Shown piece by piece: positions 57,268 through 64,000 of a stretch of 64,000 nt of DNA (position 1 is the first letter of the stretch; every line of letters starts with the position of its first letter). Both the position numbers and the translations under genes were made by a program. This DNA is from Pseudoscleropodium purum (lineage: Eukaryota; Streptophyta; Bryopsida; Hypnales; Brachytheciaceae), in the NCBI GenBank assembly GCA_963969395.1, contig OZ017804.1, forward strand, positions 10,850,001-10,914,000. Reading direction: 5' to 3'. The notes beneath the pieces are model-generated. The model worked only from the letters and a program-made list of their open reading frames with translations, was not told where the DNA came from and did no database searches.

Positions 57268-57888
57268 TCACCTCGTTGGTGACTCTCCATTCTTCATACT
57301 CAATAATATATCTGGATCGAGTTCCAGCTCTTCATGCTGGGTTTGTAGCAGTGACTGCATAATCTGATGGTTCAATAGCCCATGTTTTAGTTCCAAATAT
57401 TTTACCTCCCACCGCATGTTCTCGTAATTTGTTTGGGCCACTTAGGCCTTCAAACAGTCGACCAACTCGTGTTGAGTCTTCAAGAGCACTGGAAGTACAG
57501 AACTTGGGTTGTTGAAATCGACTCCATTGTGTATATTGGGAGCAGGTTGGGATCCCTGACCTTGCATGGCTGAATCCATTCTTGAGTTGCGAGGTTCTTG
57601 ACGCTGTTGAATTGGTGAAGTCGTTAAGAGCTCGCCCTCTCCAGTCGACATCTCCAAGGCTAGTTCAGTTACACGTGGTGGCAGGTTCCTTGAAGCCTTT
57701 TGCTCTTCAAACTCTGCATAAACCTTCAAAACTTGATCCCCAATTTGTTTCACCTTCTCTTCGTAAGGCGAGTCGGGGTCCACGTTGAGGGCTGGAATGG
57801 GGAAGGAGGCACCTCCTCCAAGGTCCAGTCGACCCGTGTGCTGCCGCTTGTTGCAATAAAAAGCAGCAATTCGATATGCAACTTCCCC
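57268..57888 (-). pseudogene. Unidentified coiled-coil gene fragment with an in-frame TAA, repeat copy 1
   Basis: A frame open from 57888 reads RIAAFYCNK, LDLGGGASFPIPALNVDPDS and YEEKVKQIGDQVLKVYAEFE, then a Gln/Pro-rich linker and LLKTQHELVDCLKA. It hits TAA at 57444-57442. The same frame then continues for 57 protein-like residues (YENMRWEVKYLELKHGLL..., LLQTQHEELELDPD) to TGA at 57270-57268. Continuation across the stop suggests a nonsense mutation in a formerly longer coiled-coil protein. An unseen splice is the alternative. The family is not recognised. Confidence 0.42.
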
Positions 57889-58091
57889 TCACCAAAAGTA
57901 CCGTATGAGCCCAGAGGGATCCTCTTGGATGTGCCACCCGTCCCTTTCTTCACTGGAAACTTAATTCGGGGTTCCCATTTGTTGGAACCACATCTATGAT
58001 AAACTGCTCCTCTACGAATGACGTCTCTAAATTTAATCCAAACATACGGAGCTTGGAACAGAACTACGGAGATGTAGATGTCTCTAAAATC

Positions 58092-58585
58092 TCAAGAACC
58101 AGAGGAGCCTGCTTTAGAACCACCCCGATCAATGTAACCTATGAGATAAAGGTAGACAAAAGATAGCAAAATGACTGCTGATACCACAATGGCATCTACA
58201 GCTCTCCGTCCACCAATACACAGAGACTCCTCACTAACCAAAGAAGTCAAATTACAGCCGCAAAGTATAGTCATTTTTGAAGTACAATTATTAATTCGCA
58301 TACACAAATGGCGAAACCATAAAGAGACATCGTCCTCCATTCCTCTAATTGTGTACAACTTCTCAAGTTCATCACCGATTTCTGTCACCTGCTTCATGAC
58401 AACCAGGAATGGATCCTTTCTCATGGCTGGAGTTGTGAAGAAACCACCTCCTCCAAGAACTCAGCCTTTTCGCAACAAAACGCAGCAATTCGATGTACAA
58501 TTAGTGCCTTGGCGGCGATATCCGATGAACCCCAACGGGTCCATCGCCAAGCACGCTTCAGTCGTGGTTCAACCAACCAAGTCCT
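58092..58585 (-). pseudogene. Unidentified gene fragment, frame-shifted repeat copy 2
   Basis: Homologous to copy 1 at 57.4-57.9 kb: HRIAAFCCEKAEFLEE parallels YRIAAFYCNK, and PAMRKDPF...MKQVTEIGDELEKLY parallels PALNVDPDS...VKQIGDQVLKVY. A deletion of about 16 bp relative to copy 1 moves the two halves into different frames (58585-58421, then 58424-58092). The second frame ends with a hydrophobic stretch, AIVVSAVILLSFVYLYLIG, which could be a membrane anchor if it is translated. Confidence 0.4.
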
Positions 58586-58695
58586 TCATACGCGCCTCAA
58601 AGAAGCACGTCTCTGAATTCAATTCAAACGAGGCAGCTTAGAACATAACTACTAAGATGACATGGATGTCTCCAGACTTAGAAAACTGGACGAGC

Positions 58696-58884
58696 CTAAG
58701 CCAATTGCCTCCACTGTTCCAAAATCTCTTCCCACCGATCATACACAAACAGATTCATCAAGAGCTTCATCAGATTCCTACCGTTAAATACAAATTGGAG
58801 GTCTACTGCAAGTGGGCAATGCAAGTCCACGTCCTTGACCAGATATCTCGTGTGTGTTTTAGCGTCCACAACCGAGCACGACAA
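58696..58884 (-). other. Short coding-like frame upstream of the decayed locus
   Basis: A minus-strand frame bounded by stops reads DAKTHTRYLVKDVDLHCPLA and FVYDRWEEILEQWRQLA. Its composition is protein-like and it may be another relic exon of the same locus. The family is not recognised. Confidence 0.22.
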
Positions 58885-59312
58885 CAGGGTTTACAATTCC
58901 TACTCCACTTTCCAAATAACAGCAGAGGCTAAATATCACACTGTCCGGGATCTGGACTTACACGACTTCTACAAATTCAGACAAAGAGCACCTCCCCCCA
59001 CCTCCTACTCTCAAATCTACTGCAAACTCCTCAGACAGGAGGTTCAATTGGAAAACCCAGAAATCTCAAACCAACAGCGAGTAGTGAGTGCATGGTATCA
59101 CCTTCCTCCCGAGTGAAGAAGCGGAGCCAGAAGACTACCTCCGAACAGCCCGAATTGTACCCCCAGATCGGCGATCACTTCAGCAATTCCCAATTCATCC
59201 TACTCGACTGGAGGCAACGCAGCCCAAGACAGAAAGAGTACATTCGAAAGGTCCTCCAAGTCTGTGCAAGCGAACTGGCTTGATAGATCAAAGGCGAAGC
59301 TTTCTTATACAG

Positions 59313-59455
59313 AGAACGAGGAGGGAAGGAGGACTGAAGGGCAGAAGGAGGAAGAGGGAGGAAGCCAGAAAGGAAGAGGGAGGTACGGTAGGGGAAAGAG
59401 GAGGAAGGAGGAAGCAGGCGGACGGAAGGGAAAGGGTGCTGCAGTCACGAGATTT
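59313..59455. repeat. Polypurine (GGA/GAA) tract
   Basis: About 140 bp almost entirely purine on the plus strand, with GGAAGAGGGAGG-type units. The long plus-strand frame through it is a low-complexity artefact. Confidence 0.8.
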
Positions 59456-59500
59456 AATCCTTACCCATGGAAGGACGCGGTCTCATTGATACGTGCTCAC

Positions 59501-60148
59501 TTAACCCCTAAAATGCCCAAGGAACCAAATTTTGGTGTTGACAATACTTTGAATTTAAGTAAAACGTAATGAAGTTGCTATTTTTAGTAATTTATGCTCT
59601 TGAAAAAATCTTGTTAAAGTTTAATTTTAGCATCAAAAATTGATTTTACAATTGATTGATTTTTCTATTCAAGATTTTAAGTAAGGATGTCCATTGCAAT
59701 CTTGACTTTCCATAGTGTTGAGAACTCTTGAAAATGAGTCTCAAATACACTAAATCTTGAAGAAAAATTTGCATTAGAAAATCATTTTAAAAATTGTAGA
59801 AGGGACTTTGAGAAGCTATAAATTGATTGGGGTTATGCAAGCTATGTCCTTTAACCTCATATTTTGTTGGTGAACTACTTTTCAGATTTGATAGGTGAAA
59901 AGAAGATTGAAAGACTTCAAATCATTTTCACACTTTTAACACCCTCATGATCAAACATTATAATCTTTCAATCCATCAGTGATATTATTGTGTTTTCTTT
60001 TCCTATGTGATCTTTAACATATTGACTTTGAATTTGTATAGTTACAATTTTTTTTAAATAGATACAACTCATCAAAATGTTGGCTTTTTGTTCAATTCAA
60101 AGAAAATTCCTAGAAGCTTAAAACAAGCCTTGAGCTATTAGGGGTTAA
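59501..60148. mobile_element. TIR element of the TTAACCCCTAAA set
   Basis: 648 bp from TTAACCCCTAAAATGCCC to CTATTAGGGGTTAA. No coding capacity. The interior is only loosely like the other copies. Confidence 0.6.
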
Positions 60149-60612
60149 ATATATTTCAATTTTGGGATCAAAAGGTGCATTCTCAATTTTCACAATAACA
60201 AAGAAAGCCATCCATCAAACACTTTGTGTCTTTCACTTCGTTCAAGGTTAAACAACATTCGCTTGTCTAGCGAATAGTTCAAAGAGGAATCAAAAATCTC
60301 TATGAAGAAAGGTATGGGTCTTATTGCTTTTTTAAAGTTTTTGAGGTCAAAACATGCAAGAGTGAATTGTGTGTAGTATTCTAACTTTGCAACCTAATTG
60401 TAGTGCTTAGCAAGCCAAATTCACTATTGAAGTGATTCAATAGCTTGAAACAATCTCAAATAATACAAAAGTTGCTTTTTGCCAATGATTCTTACAAAAT
60501 CAAGCCCTGATGGCTTGGCCTCTTGTTTAAGGTTTTAGGGTCATTTTTTTTTAAAACCCAATTTCTAGTAAATCTAAATCATGAAAGTTAACCAATAGGA
60601 TCGCTTAGATAA

Positions 60613-61491
60613 TTAACCACTAAAGTTTGATGACTATGTTTTCACTAAAAATGCTCAAAAACTGTCATTTGACACATGTAACTATAGGATCTTGTAGTAT
60701 GTTGACTTATAAACATGTGGTAAAAATTTCAAAATTTTCCACCACATGGATTATAAAATAAAAACATTCAAATTTACTAAAATCATTCTTTTAACTTTGC
60801 AAAAAAATAGAGCCACTACACTTCAGAGGCTTACTTTTCTACAAAAAAATTGTCATAAATGGTAGTGCCCCTTTGGATTCTTTTTAAAAGACAAGTTGGC
60901 CACATGCTTGAAAAATTTGAGATCATATTGATAAAAATTGTAAATACATAGTAGTAGAAAATGATTCAAAATACTAAATTGTTAAAAATTTAATTATGGA
61001 ATTGAAAAATGCAAATTCCAATGATTGTAATGTTTTAATAAACAATCTACATCTTATGATTTTATTTTTTTCCAAAAATGTAAAAAAATTGAGTAAGATA
61101 AACGACTTTAAAGTTTATTTTAGAGTAGAAAATTCATAATTGCCTACAAATAAAAAGTCCTCATAACTTTTGACCTATTGATTAAAATGGAATGATTCAA
61201 GTTTTTTACGTATATGTAACTCTAGAAAACCAATTTCAAATTTTTGTTTTTGAAAAAAAGTGATTTTTTCTGATTTGCATGAATTATCCATTTACGAAAA
61301 AAAGTAACATATTAGGCCATAACTTTTGATTCATATTTCCAAATGTCATGAAATTTAGTGCATATGAAAGATATTCCTTTCTTCTATCTTTTATTAAGAT
61401 TTGGGCCAAAAATATAGAAAACTTTAGTCACATATATTTGCCCCAAATTTTTGTGTAGCTAAAAAGTACATGTTGGTCCTTTGAGGGTTAA
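60613..61491 (+). mobile_element. TIR element of the TTAACCCCTAAA set
   Basis: 879 bp from TTAACCACTAAAGTTTGATG to CCTTTGAGGGTTAA. Matches the copies at 6293 and 9675 in the same orientation and 61975 inverted (ATGTTTTCACTAAAAATGC, GAGCCACTACACTTCAG, GAATGATTCAA). No transposase frame. Confidence 0.75.
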
Positions 61492-61974
61492 TTGGTTTGT
61501 AAGTCAAGTACACAAGTTTTTCTTTGAAAAAAAATTGTTCTCTTTTTCATCTTGTAGCCGCTTATATATTGTTTAAGTAGCAATATTTTGTGCCAAAGAT
61601 GGGGGCCCAAATAGTAATAATTGTTTGACCATGTATACTTAATTAAAATTTTCTACTCACTTTTAATTTGAATTGATCCTATGGATTGTAAACTGAATCA
61701 ACTTCAAATTGGGCCCTAATCCTAATATACAATGGCTTTAACCAATGCAAAAAGGAGAGAACATTGGTATAGTGGGTAGCCGATGAGTATGGATCCTTTG
61801 ATCAACAAACCCATTACCATAATTTCTAGATTGGTTTAGGGTACAATATTGGGAATGAGTGCCTCTTCTTTGTTTTGTCTTCTACTAACTCTAAAGCTCC
61901 TAATGGCCTAAAGCTAAAAAAAAATTCCATCATTGCTCATTCAATGAATTATTATCTATGGAAGAAAAGTAGTT

Positions 61975-62925
61975 TTAACCCCTAAATGCCCAAACTGCAT
62001 TTTTTGGCAATATAGAAATTTTGGGCAGCTCACTACAAATGAAGTTTTTATTTCTTTTGCTGAAATTTTGATACAACATGTACCCGAGGAGTAGCTTTAA
62101 GGCCTAACAATTTTCATAACTTTTGACTTCATTATTAAAAAGTTATTGTATGATATGTACTTTTCATTGCTCGATGGGCAACTTGGACAACAAAAGAAAC
62201 TTCTCTAAAAATCATTTTTTTTTTAAATTAAAATTTGAAATTGATTCTTTTAATTTATATATACTTGGAAAGCTTTGAATCATTCCATTTTGATCAATGA
62301 ATCAAAAGTTATGAGGAAAATTAGTTTGTGGGAGTTTGTGGGTTGTTATAGAATCCCTACTCTAAAATAAACTTTGAAGTCCTTTATTTAACTCAGTTTT
62401 CAATATTTTTGGAAAAAAATAAAAACATTGGGTATAGATTGTTTATTGCAACATTACAACCACTGGATTGGCATTTTTCAATTCCATAAATAAATTGTTA
62501 ATAATTTAGTATTTTGAATCGTTTTCTACTTCTTTCTATTTACTAATTTTTTTCTATATGTCGTATGATTCCAAATGATCTAAGGATTTTCAAGCATGTA
62601 GCCAACTTGACTTGAAAAATGAATTCAAAGAGTAACCACCATTTTGGACATATTTTCAAATATATGTGACCTTCTAAAGTGCAGTTGCCCGGATTTCCGC
62701 AGGGCTAAAATAAGGAAACTTTTCACTTCAAATGCTATTATCTTGCAATCTACATGGTAGAAATTTCTGAAATTTTTTCCACATGTTCTCAAACAAGCTT
62801 ACTACAAGATCTTACAATTACATGTGTCCAAAAAAAATTTTCATTTAAAATTTGCCGCATGTATTAGAAATGGCAGTTTTGGAGTGTTTTTGGTGAAAAC
62901 ATAGTCTCCGACCTTTAGGGGTTAA
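61975..62925 (-). mobile_element. TIR element, inverted relative to its neighbour
   Basis: 951 bp with clear inverted ends TTAACCCCTAAATGCCC and CCTTTAGGGGTTAA. In reverse complement it follows the copy at 60613. The two form a head-to-head pair separated by 483 bp. Confidence 0.78.
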
Positions 62926-63031
62926 CAAAGTTTGTTGCCTCTACCATAATGTTATAGCCCTCACAACTCTCTATAATTTCTTAATGTGAATCATGAGCCC
63001 AATCTAGATTCAAAAGAACAATTTAGCATTA

Positions 63032-63578
63032 TTAACCCCTATAAAGTCCCAAATTCCCCATTGCCAAGACACTTGAGATTTGGAGGTAGGCTTGTGTGAC
63101 TTCAATTTTTAATATGATTTTAAAATTTTTTTTTTTAAATTAGAAAAAAAACATAAGCTTCATGGATATATATATATTATTTTATTTTATTTTATTTTTT
63201 CAGTTCATGCCCAGGAGCAAAAATTATGCAATCCTAAACCTCCAAAGCAATTTTTTTTGGCATAAACAAAAATAAAACAAAAACTTGAAATCAAAATGTT
63301 AAAAATTTGTTCTTCATAGTTTATGATTTTGTCTACATGGTAAAATTTGATTCTTGCCATTTAGGTTGGTTATATGAAAGTTATCCAACTCTTTTTCTTT
63401 GAAAGATAATCATTGTACTTTTTTGAGAAGATAGCATATGGGATCCATTTTCAAACTCAATTTTCAAAAACATGCAGGAAAAAACATTTCTTTAAGCTTT
63501 TTGCTCTATGCAATAGGAGTGGCAGTTTTGAACACTTTATGATGGAAAAAAAAGGCCTTTTGAGACTTCAGGGGTTAA
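63032..63578. mobile_element. TIR element abutting the right-hand segmental duplication
   Basis: 547 bp from TTAACCCCTATAAAGTCCC to ACTTCAGGGGTTAA. A shorter relative of the copy at 54202, in the same position relative to the duplicated segment. Confidence 0.68.
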
Positions 63579-64000
63579 ACTTACACATAACTTCAAACTG
63601 GAAACCATAATTTTTATACACAAGCAGTTCTGGATGCAGAATAGTTAATATTCGTTAAGCTCGAAATAGAAGCAAGCTTCATAAGTAATGCTCAAAAGCA
63701 GGCACAATCGAAAGGGAGAAAAAGCCAAACACAATCATATACCAGGGTCGGTGCATAAACACAAAAACGCCACTTCCATTCGACCTTGCGTGGTGAAGTC
63801 ACCTTGAAACAAATAGTTCACGAAGCCTATTGTTCCATCCAGGAATTACTCGCGAACTAAGAAAAAAAAAAACATTCTAAAACTAGCCTCAAATTTCATA
63901 CTGAATTGATCGAGTAGAACCTTGCTCACATGCTAAACTTGAGTTTACACAATCCTGCACGAGAATGTATGAAGCATGCTCTAAGTGCAACACTCAATCA
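63579..64000. repeat. Segmental duplication, copy 2 (truncated by the window end)
   Basis: Collinear with 55404-55860 with moderate divergence and small indels. The last bases (GCAACACTCAATCA) correspond to about 55852, just short of the possible C-terminal exon at 55927-56044. Confidence 0.9.

Noticed and set aside
59088..59489. Plus-strand frame of 133 codons
   Set aside because: Most of it is a purine tract giving Arg/Glu/Gly low complexity; no domain is visible.

Overview
The window is plant nuclear DNA. Evidence: a plastid SecA split by 19 short introns (mean about 260 bp), a plastid-targeted GDT1-family transporter of the PAM71 type, a plant TRM/LONGIFOLIA-type protein with a DUF4378 end, plant telo-box sequence and CACTA-type miniature transposons. 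Exons are fairly GC-rich and lie in very AT-rich intergenic DNA. Short introns and wide gene spacing fit a bryophyte or other non-seed land plant better than a conifer or fern, but I cannot fix the species.

Layout. 1-3.9 kb: AT-rich DNA with two repeat tracts, possibly an edge exon of a leftward gene. 3.94-4.93 kb (+): COX19, a twin CX9C copper chaperone for cytochrome c oxidase. 5-11 kb: dispersed TIR elements. 11.48-14.57 kb (-): ALIX/BRO1 ESCRT-associated protein. 14.8-18.1 kb: repeats. 18.15-19.16 kb (+): intronless PAM71-like thylakoid Mn/Ca transporter. 21.7-25.5 kb (-): TRM-like protein, with tandem repeats upstream of its first recognisable exon and in its 3' flank. 27-33 kb: repeat-rich, no convincing gene. 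33.19-35.85 kb (-): Cys-rich protein of unknown function whose 3' exon-intron units resemble one in the TRM-like gene 8-9 kb away. 37-43 kb: several MITEs. 43.12-51.20 kb (-): SECA1, all 20 coding exons placed. 54.2-64 kb: a TIR-element-rich segment with a decayed, internally duplicated locus (57.3-58.6 kb) and an 8.2-kb-spaced segmental duplication running off the right edge.

The recognised genes are unrelated housekeeping functions (mitochondrial respiration, endosomal sorting, thylakoid ion homeostasis, cytoskeleton organisation, thylakoid protein import). There is no operon-like logic and no defence, CRISPR or biosynthetic system. The most unusual features are genomic: tandem minisatellites just upstream of three genes, an exon-intron unit shared by two neighbouring unrelated genes, and a set of related TIR elements bounded by TTAACCCCTAAA.
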